Assembly (NCBI GenBank): GCA_021829645.1
Contig: JAKBPI010000019.1
Location: 1 to 49,351, forward strand
Direction: 5' to 3'
Length of the DNA: 49,351 nt
Source: Actinomycetes bacterium
Lineage (GTDB): Bacteria; Actinomycetota; Acidimicrobiia; Acidimicrobiales; Bog-793
Part shown: positions 16,882 to 24,990 of the stretch, one piece after another
How the letters are laid out: each line of letters starts with the position of its first letter
How positions within the stretch are numbered: position 1 is the first letter of the stretch
The notes under the pieces: model-generated
Database searches by the model: none
What the model was told of the DNA's origin: nothing
The model's input: only the letters and a program-made list of their open reading frames with translations
Translations under genes and position numbers: made by a program

Positions 16882-18339
16882 CTACGAAAAATGCCGTACA
16901 ATCGCATCTGTCAAGTCAGCCATAGTCGGCTTAGCTGCCTGAATAAAGTTTACTACCCCATAACTCATCAGAGCATTTGTTGTTTCTTTTCCTATGGAAG
17001 CTGCAAAACTCAGACTTTCTTTGCCCAATTGATTCATATATGAACGCACAGTAGACGGTGAAGTAAATGTCACGATATCTGCATATTTTATCATGGATAC
17101 AGCAGCCTCGCTGAGAGGACGCTGAATTGTATCATACACGTCGACGGTATCCACCTCATATCCCATACCAGAAAGGGTTTCAACGATACCGCTTGTTGCG
17201 ATTTTAGAGCGCGGAATCAAAACCTTTTGTCCTACGCTAGCGGACAGTTTGGCAAATTCTTCCACAATGGCCCCTGCCGAAAATTCGACAGGCAAAAGAT
17301 CTGCTACGATACCTTTTGCTCCCAACCTTTTGGCCGTCTCAAATCCTACAGCAGCTATTTTTACATCTTTCAACATCCTCACGTCCGGCAGATGTGCCAA
17401 AAAGTACTCAACGGCATTTGAAGAAGTAAAAATGATCCAGTGATAGAAAGAGATATTACCGATATAGTTCTCTAAAGTTTTTTCAAGATTATCCAAAGGT
17501 ACGATTTCAATTAATGGCGCACAGAGGACTTTTGCCCCTTTTTTTTGCAGGAGCGAAATAAGACCTTCGGACTGATGGCGGGCCCTTGTAACTGCCACCA
17601 CTTTACCGTAAAGGGGTTTTTCGGCATTCGGGGAAAGTCTTTTGAGCTCTAAACCCGTAACTTCTCCTATGACAAATACTGCCGGGGATTTCACCTCCGC
17701 TATGGCCAAATCAGCTAGGCATAACCTTCGGCTCACCTCTGTAATGAGAGAGCTATTCTCACACACTGCGACTTTGGTATCGGGAGATAATCCAGCTGCC
17801 TGTAATTGAGAACAGAGCTGTTCTTTGTTAGCTACGCCCATAAGAATAACTATCGTCATAGAGGTCTTCACTGCATGATATAGCACCTCTTCATCTATCT
17901 CGTGACCGGTCATAACAATAACGCCGCGCGCTATTCCTCTGTGGGTAACCGGAATACCGGCAGACAAAGGTGCCGCCAGGCAAGAGCTTATACCTGGGAC
18001 CAGTTCAAAGTCTATTTGCTCTTCCCGTAGGGCAATTGCCTCTTCCCCGCCTCGTCCGAATAAAAATGGGTCTCCCCCCTTTAGTCTGACCACCGTTGAA
18101 TATTGCTTAGCATAGTCAACAAGTAGCTTGTTGATATTTTCCTGCTCGGCATATTTTGATCCCACGCCTTTGACTTTACCTACATCAACCAAAACTGCTT
18201 TTTCAGAAAAGAAGTCAAATATCCTGTCATCTATCAACCTGTCATACAAAATAACTTCAGCTTCTCTCAATAAGTTGTATGCTTTCATGCTGAGTAAGTC
18301 CGGATCCCCCGGACCGGCTCCCACCAAATATACCGTCAT
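16882..18339 (-). CDS. cobA-hemD: Fused uroporphyrinogen-III C-methyltransferase / uroporphyrinogen-III synthase
   Basis: 485 residues with two domains. Residues 1 to about 245 are a SUMT methylase: VYLVGAGPGDPDLLSMKA, LKGGDPFLFGRGGEE, VPGISSCLAAP and GIPVTHRG. About 250-485 is a HemD synthase: KPLYGKVVAVTRARHQSEGL, IIFTSSNAVEYF, VKIAAVGFETAKRL and DIVTFTSPSTVRSY. The HemD half closes hydroxymethylbilane to uroporphyrinogen III, and the CobA half methylates it to precorrin-2 for siroheme or cobalamin. The fusion is common in actinobacteria and firmicutes. The ATG overlaps the hemC stop by 4 bp, indicating translational coupling. Confidence 0.95.
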   Translation of the reverse strand: MTVYLVGAGPGDPDLLSMKAYNLLREAEVILYDRLIDDRIFDFFSEKAVLVDVGKVKGVGSKYAEQENINKLLVDYAKQYSTVVRLKGGDPFLFGRGGEEAIALREEQIDFELVPGISSCLAAPLSAGIPVTHRGIARGVIVMTGHEIDEEVLYHAVKTSMTIVILMGVANKEQLCSQLQAAGLSPDTKVAVCENSSLITEVSRRLCLADLAIAEVKSPAVFVIGEVTGLELKRLSPNAEKPLYGKVVAVTRARHQSEGLISLLQKKGAKVLCAPLIEIVPLDNLEKTLENYIGNISFYHWIIFTSSNAVEYFLAHLPDVRMLKDVKIAAVGFETAKRLGAKGIVADLLPVEFSAGAIVEEFAKLSASVGQKVLIPRSKIATSGIVETLSGMGYEVDTVDVYDTIQRPLSEAAVSMIKYADIVTFTSPSTVRSYMNQLGKESLSFAASIGKETTNALMSYGVVNFIQAAKPTMADLTDAIVRHFS

Positions 18340-19313
18340 GACCAGTCTCCGTCTATCAGGACTTGCTCATGTGACAAAGGAGATCTGGTATCCTCGTAAT
18401 GCTTTGCAATTTTTTGCATTTCTACAGCAAGATTACTTCCCGTTGCAACTGGGTCACTGCCCGAGCGGGATCTGCGTATAATGACTTTGCCATCGGCTGA
18501 TGCTAGGAGCGCACGCAAAAAAACTTTTCTGCTCCCCGATGTTGAGCTCACCTCGGCATAGGCAGCAGCCGGGGCGTCACAAGCACCTCCCATGCTTGCT
18601 AAAAAAGCGCGCTCTGCCGACAAAGCAAAACGTGCCGATTCATCACTGATCTCCTCTAATAACGACAGTAGATCCGTATCAGAAGATCTGGCTGTAATGG
18701 CCAAGGTACCTTGTCCTACTTGGGGGAGCATGTCTTCGACTTCGAATATAGTGCTTTTCGCAAGTGGGGCCTCTATACCAAGTCTGTCTAAAGCAGCCTT
18801 AGCCATCACTATTGCCCCCTTCGGTGGTATTTTGTTGATTCTGGTAGCAATATTTCCCCTAAGTCCTACCACATCCAAATCCGGCCTCATCGCCTGTAAC
18901 TGTATCTTTCTCCGCAGAGAACCGGTGGCAACTTGTGCTCCGGGTGGTAAGTTTTCTATCGCACAACCGAGTAGAACGTCACGCGGGTCGGCTCTTTTAG
19001 TCACTCCGGCCAGAACCAGTCCTTCTTCTGAGATTGACGAAGGAAGATCTTTCGCCGAATGCACTGCCAAGTCAGCTACCCCCGACAAAACAGCTTTTTC
19101 TACTTCCTTGGTAAATGCCCCTTGTGCGCCCAATTCTGATATGGCAATATCCAATCTCCCGTCAGCGTATGTTTCTACAACTTCTAGCCTGACATCTGCA
19201 TCGAAAGCTTTAGAGTGAGTATCGGCTATGCATGAAGATAACAGGTTGGCCACATTGGTTGCCTGCACTAAAGCCAGTGGACTTGACCTAGTCGCTATTC
19301 TTATCTTTCTCAT
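18336..19313 (-). CDS. hemC: Hydroxymethylbilane synthase (porphobilinogen deaminase)
   Basis: 325 residues. RIATRSSPLALVQATNV, DLAVHSAKDLPSS, DPRDVLLG, ATGSLRRKIQLQAMRPDL and LRGNIATRINKI are classic HemC motifs; the dipyrromethane cofactor cysteine lies in GGACDAPAAAYA. The enzyme polymerises four porphobilinogens into hydroxymethylbilane. It ends inside the start of cobA-hemD (4-bp overlap). A 330-bp gap separates it from hemA, unlike the tight hemA-hemC spacing of many actinobacteria, and it may have its own promoter there. Confidence 0.97.
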   Translation of the reverse strand: MRKIRIATRSSPLALVQATNVANLLSSCIADTHSKAFDADVRLEVVETYADGRLDIAISELGAQGAFTKEVEKAVLSGVADLAVHSAKDLPSSISEEGLVLAGVTKRADPRDVLLGCAIENLPPGAQVATGSLRRKIQLQAMRPDLDVVGLRGNIATRINKIPPKGAIVMAKAALDRLGIEAPLAKSTIFEVEDMLPQVGQGTLAITARSSDTDLLSLLEEISDESARFALSAERAFLASMGGACDAPAAAYAEVSSTSGSRKVFLRALLASADGKVIIRRSRSGSDPVATGSNLAVEMQKIAKHYEDTRSPLSHEQVLIDGDWS

Positions 19314-19643
19314 GCGATACTGCTTCGCAACTGATAGCCAATGGGATAAAAACCCCGTATAAACGCGACGATGTCAACAATGGTCGGCTCGGTATCGAAA
19401 AAAAAGTTTTCTTCCGACGTATGAAGCATTTTGTGAATCATGATAGCTTTTATCATATATCAGCTCTTGGTAACGTGTGAAAGCGGTAGGGGAAATCATG
19501 AGCTAAATGTACAACTTCTTCGAAGACCATACACATCAAAGGGACTTTTCTCCGGGCCTGATTGCGATATCACAGGAAATGACTATTCTGACTCAGGCCC
19601 ATGAAAATTGCATTTAGTGCATCACGAACTAAGTTTTTTGCGA
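19314..19643. other. Gap between hemA and hemC with one long inverted repeat
   Basis: No coding sequence is credible here. 19554-19561 (GGGCCTGA) and 19593-19600 (TCAGGCCC) form an 8-bp perfect inverted repeat with a 31-nt interior, 45-90 nt past the hemA stop. There is no T run after it on the minus strand. AT-rich sequence near 19430-19460 could hold a hemC promoter, but I see no clear -35/-10 pair and no known riboswitch pattern. Confidence 0.4.
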
Positions 19644-20912
19644 CTATTCAAAACCAAAAAGAGTCCTCAGTGCCTGTAATAGTACCTCAGAATCACCATC
19701 AGTTACAGCCTGCTTAATGACGGCCGTCGGCTGATGTAAGAATTTATCCATTCCGCTCTCAAACGCTCTTTTGAGCTTTTCCTGTTCATTGACATCAAGT
19801 CCAACAAAAACTTGATTTTTTGCCAACTCTTCTTCCATAACATGCGTTGCCTGAGATCTGATTAATTTAATAAGGGGAGCGGCTTGCCTACTCTTTGCGT
19901 TGTCCAAATACCGCTTTAGTTCAGCAGCCACAATTCCTTGTACCTGATATACTGCCGCTTTTCTTGAATCCATCTCTTTTTCGGCATAGAGACGCAGATC
20001 GTCTATGTTGAATAGTTTCACGTGCTCCATGTCGGCCACCAGGGGATCGATAGCCCGCGGCACTGCAGCATCCACTAAAACAATAGGAGTGTCTCTGTAA
20101 TTCACAATTTCTTTGATCACGTTTTGTGTGATCACTATATCGTCGTTGGCCAAAGCAGTCACCACGATATCTACATCCCGAATGGCACTGGACAGGCTGG
20201 CCATATCGATAGCCTTGGCGCCATACGTCTTTGCCAAAGTAGTCGCTCTCGCCAAACCCCTATTGGCAATCGTTAAATTGGTAACAGACTTACTGGCCAA
20301 CGCTGATGCAAGTTTCGAGCCCATTTCACCTGCTCCGATTACCAAAGCTTTCCTATCGTTTAAATTACCACCATGCTCTTTGGAAATGAGCTCTACGGCG
20401 ACGTGTGCAAGCGAAGTTGTACCCTGTGATATTGCCGTACTGGTTCTGGCTTTTTTCCCAGTCATAATTGCGTAACGAAACAATAGCGCCATGTTGGTGC
20501 CACACATTTTGTGAGTGTGCGCTACTTCCCAAGCGTGCTTGACCTGCCTTAATATTTCCCCTTCTCCAACGACTGGCGAATCTACACCCGAAGCCACTTC
20601 GAACAGATGAGTTACAGCGGCTTCTTCAAAGTAAACTTGCAAACTTTGACATAATTGATCACTTAGATTTTTATCGTTTGAGAGATTTGTACAGAAAAAA
20701 TCCTGTAGAGCCGCTATACCTTCATGGAAACGGCTTACAAACGCATAAATCTCGGTTCTTAAGCACGTTGATAAAATAACAACTTCTTGAATATAGCGGT
20801 TTTTAGAAATCATGGCGAGCGAAGATTGTAGGTGGGTATCAGATACAGAGACCTTTTCTAAAATATCAATCGCTACATCGCGCTCATTGACGCACACTGC
20901 TACTATTGGCAC
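19644..20912 (-). CDS. hemA: Glutamyl-tRNA reductase
   Basis: 422 residues. VILSTCLRTEIYAFVSRFHEG carries the catalytic cysteine (family STCNRxE; here Leu replaces Asn), then VVGEGEILRQVKHAWE, the NADPH-binding VIGAGEMGSKLA and the C-terminal dimerisation helices. It reduces glutamyl-tRNA to glutamate-1-semialdehyde, the first and regulated step of C5-pathway haem synthesis. Start is GTG, chosen because conservation begins at once. It follows rex by 82 bp on the same strand. Confidence 0.96.
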   Translation of the reverse strand: MPIVAVCVNERDVAIDILEKVSVSDTHLQSSLAMISKNRYIQEVVILSTCLRTEIYAFVSRFHEGIAALQDFFCTNLSNDKNLSDQLCQSLQVYFEEAAVTHLFEVASGVDSPVVGEGEILRQVKHAWEVAHTHKMCGTNMALLFRYAIMTGKKARTSTAISQGTTSLAHVAVELISKEHGGNLNDRKALVIGAGEMGSKLASALASKSVTNLTIANRGLARATTLAKTYGAKAIDMASLSSAIRDVDIVVTALANDDIVITQNVIKEIVNYRDTPIVLVDAAVPRAIDPLVADMEHVKLFNIDDLRLYAEKEMDSRKAAVYQVQGIVAAELKRYLDNAKSRQAAPLIKLIRSQATHVMEEELAKNQVFVGLDVNEQEKLKRAFESGMDKFLHQPTAVIKQAVTDGDSEVLLQALRTLFGFE

Positions 20913-20994
20913 ATTTACAGCCTATGACTTTTTTGCCGCTTTGCGGCTTCAGAATACACAATATCAAAAAATATCATAAGCTCAACAATATAGC

Positions 20995-21636
20995 TTATCC
21001 GTGCTTAAGGTAAAAAGCCAGTATTTCCAGTTCCAAAGAAAGGTCCACATTCCTTACTCGAATACTTTTATCAGTGCGCAGTAAGACGGGGGTAAAATTG
21101 AGAATGGAACGTATGTTGGCCTCAGCCATAGCGTGTGCTGTTGTTTCGGCAACCGAAGGTGGTGTGGCAATAACCCCTATAGGATTAATGAGTCCGATAA
21201 CGCGTTGTCCAAGTAAGGACATGTCCTCTACTTTTAAGTTGCCTACCATGGTATCGATCACACGGGGGTCTATGTCAAAAAGCCCGACGACGGCAAAACC
21301 GTTGGCGTTGAATCCCGGAGAGTTGGTAAGAGCTCTTCCCAAATTGCCGGCGCCGGCGATAATTACTGGCCAAGTCGTATGAACACCCAACTTTTGTGAT
21401 ATGGCTCTATCCAGTACTTCTAGGTCGTAGCCACTCCCCCGCACCCCTAAAGAACCAAGAAAAGTAAAATCTCGCCTGACGGTAGCCGAATTGACCATGG
21501 CTGCTTCAGCTAATTCCTCCGAAGAAATTACCTTTACTTTATCATTCAGGTAATTCCTGACGATTCTCCGGTAAAGCGGGAGTCTAGCTACAACTTTTTC
21601 GGGGATCACGGTCTTCTTGTAGTTTTCTTTTGTCAC
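20995..21636 (-). CDS. rex: Redox-sensing transcriptional repressor Rex
   Basis: 213 residues: winged-helix DNA-binding domain (about 12-85; VVARLPLYRRIVRNYL, INSATVRRDF-like segment MVNSATVRRDFTFLG) and a Rossmann NAD(H) domain with GAGNLGRAL (95-103) and FDIDPR. Rex represses respiration and fermentation genes until NADH rises. In Streptomyces rex and hemACD form one operon, so hemA immediately downstream here fits. Start is GTG with GAGG 7 nt upstream. I looked for the TTGTGAA...TTCACAA operator upstream of it and did not find a convincing one. Confidence 0.95.
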   Translation of the reverse strand: MTKENYKKTVIPEKVVARLPLYRRIVRNYLNDKVKVISSEELAEAAMVNSATVRRDFTFLGSLGVRGSGYDLEVLDRAISQKLGVHTTWPVIIAGAGNLGRALTNSPGFNANGFAVVGLFDIDPRVIDTMVGNLKVEDMSLLGQRVIGLINPIGVIATPPSVAETTAHAMAEANIRSILNFTPVLLRTDKSIRVRNVDLSLELEILAFYLKHG

Positions 21637-21710
21637 ACGTATTCCTCACGTTACTGCTTCTGCTTGAATGATAACCAAGTCTCCTAAATGATAAATTCTA
21701 TGTAATATCT

Positions 21711-21740
21711 ATTATACAATTAGGTTCATTAGCTATCGAA
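21711..21740 (-). promoter_or_regulatory. Candidate rex promoter
   Basis: On the minus strand TTCGAT and a perfect TATAAT are separated by 18 bp, 75-105 nt before the rex GTG. A GTTC/GAAC inverted repeat overlaps the spacer. The consensus match at -10 is good and at -35 moderate. Confidence 0.45.
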
Positions 21741-21824
21741 CATCGAGTTCAACGAGCAATTGATACACTTTGATACTTCCGACAAAAACAGTTGCTGCTC
21801 TGCACCTTAATAAGATTAGGACCC

Positions 21825-22622
21825 CTAAGATAATTCTTTCGAAATTTCACTGGAACGGCGCGCTGCTTCGGCGACAGCATCCATCACACAGGCTCGAAAC
21901 GCCCCCTGTTCAAGGGCAAAAAGACCATATGCCGTTGTCCCTCCCGGTGAGGTTACCTGGGCTTTCAGATCTGTTGGGTCAATTCCTGTCTCGCTAAGCA
22001 TTTTGGCAGCCCCTAATACCGTCTGATACGTAAGCACTTTGGCAATCTGTCTGTCTAATCCCTGCAGGACACCGGCGTCTATTAAGGCCTCAACAAATAA
22101 GAATACATAAGCCGGCCCCGAACCAGACAAGCCGGTGACAGCGTCAAGGTGCTTTTCATCTACCGTTACCACGGCTCCCAAAGAATTTAAAATGCTCTCC
22201 GCCCAAATAAGGTCTTCATAAGTTGCGTTTTTACCTGATGCCAGAGCAGAAGCGGCCTGTGAGATCATGGCCGGAGTATTGAGCATCGCCCGCAAGACCT
22301 TTGCGCCCGACCACATCCATGATTCAAGCTGCTCCGTCGTGATACCTGCAGCAACAGATAGGACTCTTTCGTACATATTAGCCTGCATGCCTTGGCATAC
22401 CTGCTTAACGTCACTCGGCTTGACGGCTAAAATAGCATCGCCGCCCGGCATCAAAGAAGCAGAGACCTTTATGGCGGGAAATTCGCCGGCCAATGCTTTT
22501 CTGGCGTCTTCATTTTTTTCTACTACACAGCAGTCTTCGGGAGCTACGAACCTACCGGTCAGCAAACCCATCAAAAGTGCTTTACCTATTTTACCGCCGC
22601 CTATAATGACAATACGAGACAC
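21825..22622 (-). CDS. proC: Pyrroline-5-carboxylate reductase
   Basis: 265 residues: N-terminal Rossmann GGGKIGKALLMGLL, AVKPSDVKQV, a GAKVLRAMLNTPAMI motif (usually MPNTP), then GLSGSGPAYVFLFVEAL and DPTDLKAQVTSPGGTT, the C-terminal signature. It makes proline from P5C with NAD(P)H. The start is GTG, set by homology at MSRIVIIGGG. In many actinobacteria proC lies close to hemA/hemC, as here. It is divergent from the substrate-binding protein gene. Confidence 0.95.
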   Translation of the reverse strand: MSRIVIIGGGKIGKALLMGLLTGRFVAPEDCCVVEKNEDARKALAGEFPAIKVSASLMPGGDAILAVKPSDVKQVCQGMQANMYERVLSVAAGITTEQLESWMWSGAKVLRAMLNTPAMISQAASALASGKNATYEDLIWAESILNSLGAVVTVDEKHLDAVTGLSGSGPAYVFLFVEALIDAGVLQGLDRQIAKVLTYQTVLGAAKMLSETGIDPTDLKAQVTSPGGTTAYGLFALEQGAFRACVMDAVAEAARRSSEISKELS

Positions 22623-23029
22623 ATCTTAAAAATACCTGATACAGCCAGACATATATCTAATTAACCGCAAAAATATAAAATATTGTGAATACTTTTCATT
22701 AAAACGTATGGGTAATCCTAAAAATAGGACTTAGTTAATTGGTAAAACCGGAAGTACCGAAACGAGTAAGTACCGAAAACCGGCAAAGACAAATTGAATA
22801 GCAAGGTTTATATTTTTCTACGACTTACATCTTTTTACTGACTGATAACTTATAGCATAATTACGTAAGATTTTTAATCTAAATACTCATTTTCATTACA
22901 TAATTAACTAATTTATCTACCTATGATAAAAACAGTATCAACCGGATGAAATCAAACATTCGTTTCATCCTGCAAAAATATGTGGCATTTATGTACATAC
23001 GTTACATAAGCCCCACCAAGGAGGTTAAA
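22623..23029. other. Intergenic region with short tandem repeat upstream of the ABC binding protein
   Basis: AT-rich stretch between divergent proC and the lipoprotein gene. AAGTACCGAAA occurs twice in direct orientation at 22752-22762 and 22768-22778 (16-bp period), flanked on both sides by ACCGG. Such paired direct repeats may be a regulator binding site. No gene or named riboswitch is recognised. The end holds the strong SD AAGGAGG of the next gene. Confidence 0.35.
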
Positions 23030-24769
23030 ATGTCAGTATCAAATGTAGCAGGCAGTAAAAACCCAAACACCTCGCAAAGAGCAAGGCGAATACTCTCACA
23101 TAGGTCACACCCCAAAGATCATAAAAGAATTGCCGGAGTTTCCCTAATTGCAACCTTGGGATTAATTCTGAGTGCCTGCAGTTCAACCACGTCATCCGTC
23201 AATACTACGACGTCAAAGACATCCGCTCCACCCCCGCCGCTTGTTATGGAATCGAGTCAAGAGTCAAGCGTAAACCAAACCTTCAACCCGTTTGAAGCCA
23301 ATTCGGCATCCACAACTCTTGGTATGAACTCTCTTATCTACGAGCCTCTTCTGCAATTTGATCCGGCCAATACCGGTAAGATCTATGACTGGCTAGCTAC
23401 GGGGTATACTTGGGGATCGGGCGGCAGGTCGATTACTTTCACTATCCGTCAAGGTGTTAAATGGAATAACGGAGCCCCATTCTCAGCAGCTGATGTCGCT
23501 TACACTTACAATCTTCTCAAATCGAATGCCAATTTGAACACCTCAGGTCTTCCTATCACAGGAGTAACTCAATCTGGCAACTCTGTCACGCTTGACTTCT
23601 CCTCTCCTCAATACGACAATCTGCAAGCTATTGCCAGTGTTTACATCGTACCCAAATCCATCTGGTCAAAGATAGGCAATCCGGCCACCTATGCGGATTC
23701 TGATCCGGTTGGAACCGGACCTTTTGTCTTTTCCAACTACAATGCGTCAGGTATAACACTGAAAGCAAACCCGAACTATTGGCAAGCAAATCACGTACCC
23801 GAGGTAATCTTTCCGACTTATGCTTCTAGTTCTGCCGCCGAAAGTGCTTTAATTAACGGAACTGCCACTTGGGAAGGCAACTTTATACCTGGCATCCAGC
23901 AATCTTTTGGTGCCACCAGCAAAAACCACCTTTTGTACTTTGCTCCGGTCAACACTAATGCCTTTTTCCCAAACCTGAATACATTTCCGACTAATCAGTT
24001 GGCGGTCCGTAAAGCAATCAGCCTTGCTATCAATAGAACCCTCATAGGTAAAATAGGTGAGTCGGGTCTTGAATCTCCTGTCACCAACGCCGGCGGACTG
24101 ACACTGCCCGCATTTTCTCAATACCTCACACCAGCTGCTAAGAAACTTACGATTAACGAAACATCCGATCCGGCAGCTGCCAGAAAAGTACTGGAAAATG
24201 CCGGTTGGCACTTACAAAATGGATTTTTCTACAACAGCCAAGGGCAGGAGTTGAAACTTCAGATATCTGATCCGTCTAACTACTCAGACTACTACTCTGA
24301 CGATGGATTGGCCGTCCAGGAACTGAGAGCCGCCGGTATTGACGCTGTCCGTGTAGGGGACTCTGACAACGGTTGGTATGCCGACATTGCCGACGGCAAC
24401 TTCCAACTCACCCAGCACTGGTCGCTTACTTCGGTCAACCCTTACAACCTCTACGACAACTGGCTGGGGTCTAACATCAGCTCGTCTGCGGGTAACTTTG
24501 AACGCCTCAATAACTCATCAGTGGATGCCATGCTTGCCAACGTAGCGGCACAATCTACGACGACAGGGGAGGCAAAGGCCCTTGTTCCATTGGAGCAGTT
24601 TGTGGCAAATAATTATCCGATTATACCTACGGTTTATGGTGCGGCTTTCATGGAAGCAAATTCGACCAACTACACCAATTGGCCAAGCCCGACAAATACA
24701 TACGAGTCAGGCTCCCCGAATGCGCCAACCAATGAGGTTGTAATATTGCACTTACGGCCTCGGTCCTAA
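23030..24769 (+). CDS. ABC transporter substrate-binding lipoprotein, peptide/nickel type (family 5)
   Basis: 579 residues from the ATG that follows AAGGAGGTTAAA; an in-frame ATG 84 nt earlier has no SD. A long basic n-region precedes the lipobox ATLGLILSAC, making Cys50 the lipidated residue. The body is SBP_bac_5: NPFEANSASTTLGMNSLIYEPLLQ-type start, ITFTIRQGVKWNNGAPFSA, DPVGTGPFVFSNYN, and NQLAVRKAISLAINRTLIG. Such proteins deliver oligopeptides or similar ligands to Opp/Dpp permeases. No permease or ATPase of that type is adjacent, so its partner must be elsewhere. A strong terminator follows. Confidence 0.9.
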   Translation: MSVSNVAGSKNPNTSQRARRILSHRSHPKDHKRIAGVSLIATLGLILSACSSTTSSVNTTTSKTSAPPPPLVMESSQESSVNQTFNPFEANSASTTLGMNSLIYEPLLQFDPANTGKIYDWLATGYTWGSGGRSITFTIRQGVKWNNGAPFSAADVAYTYNLLKSNANLNTSGLPITGVTQSGNSVTLDFSSPQYDNLQAIASVYIVPKSIWSKIGNPATYADSDPVGTGPFVFSNYNASGITLKANPNYWQANHVPEVIFPTYASSSAAESALINGTATWEGNFIPGIQQSFGATSKNHLLYFAPVNTNAFFPNLNTFPTNQLAVRKAISLAINRTLIGKIGESGLESPVTNAGGLTLPAFSQYLTPAAKKLTINETSDPAAARKVLENAGWHLQNGFFYNSQGQELKLQISDPSNYSDYYSDDGLAVQELRAAGIDAVRVGDSDNGWYADIADGNFQLTQHWSLTSVNPYNLYDNWLGSNISSSAGNFERLNNSSVDAMLANVAAQSTTTGEAKALVPLEQFVANNYPIIPTVYGAAFMEANSTNYTNWPSPTNTYESGSPNAPTNEVVILHLRPRS

Positions 24770-24821
24770 TAAAGGGAGGACACCAAGAACAGCTATAGTG
24801 GCGCAAACTGTTTTTGGTAGG

Positions 24822-24862
24822 ACAATGTGCTCTGTCTTTTGACAGGGCACATTGTTTATTTC
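24822..24862 (+). terminator. Rho-independent terminator after the binding-protein gene
   Basis: A 15-bp stem (24822-24836 with 24841-24855, one G:U pair) closes on a TTTT loop and is followed by TTATTT. It lies 53 nt beyond the stop codon and is the strongest terminator in this region. Confidence 0.85.
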
Positions 24863-24940
24863 CAGATAGAAGTCCCAAATCATTTGCTATAAAATGCTGA
24901 GTTATGGTCAACCCATACTTGTTCGAAATTGCCTCAGAAG

Positions 24941-24972
24941 AACGGTTGTATCAAAAAATTGATACAACCGTT
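24941..24972 (-). terminator. Perfect hairpin after mshA-like gene
   Basis: AACGGTTGTATCAA and its exact reverse complement form a 14-bp stem around a 4-nt loop, starting 18 nt past the stop of the minus-strand glycosyltransferase gene. On the minus strand no U tract follows, so it may be a processing or stabilising hairpin or an atypical terminator. Confidence 0.5.
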
Positions 24973-24990
24973 GTAGGCGCTATTACATAA

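Noticed and set aside
21637-21824. Rex operator upstream of rex
   Set aside because: No TTGTGAA...TTCACAA-like palindrome; only a 4-bp GTTC/GAAC pair was found.
22752-22778. CRISPR-like repeats
   Set aside because: Only two 11-bp units with a 5-bp spacer; no array and no cas genes.
22741-22790. Riboswitch upstream of the binding-protein gene
   Set aside because: Repeats are direct, not paired stems, and no known aptamer core could be matched.
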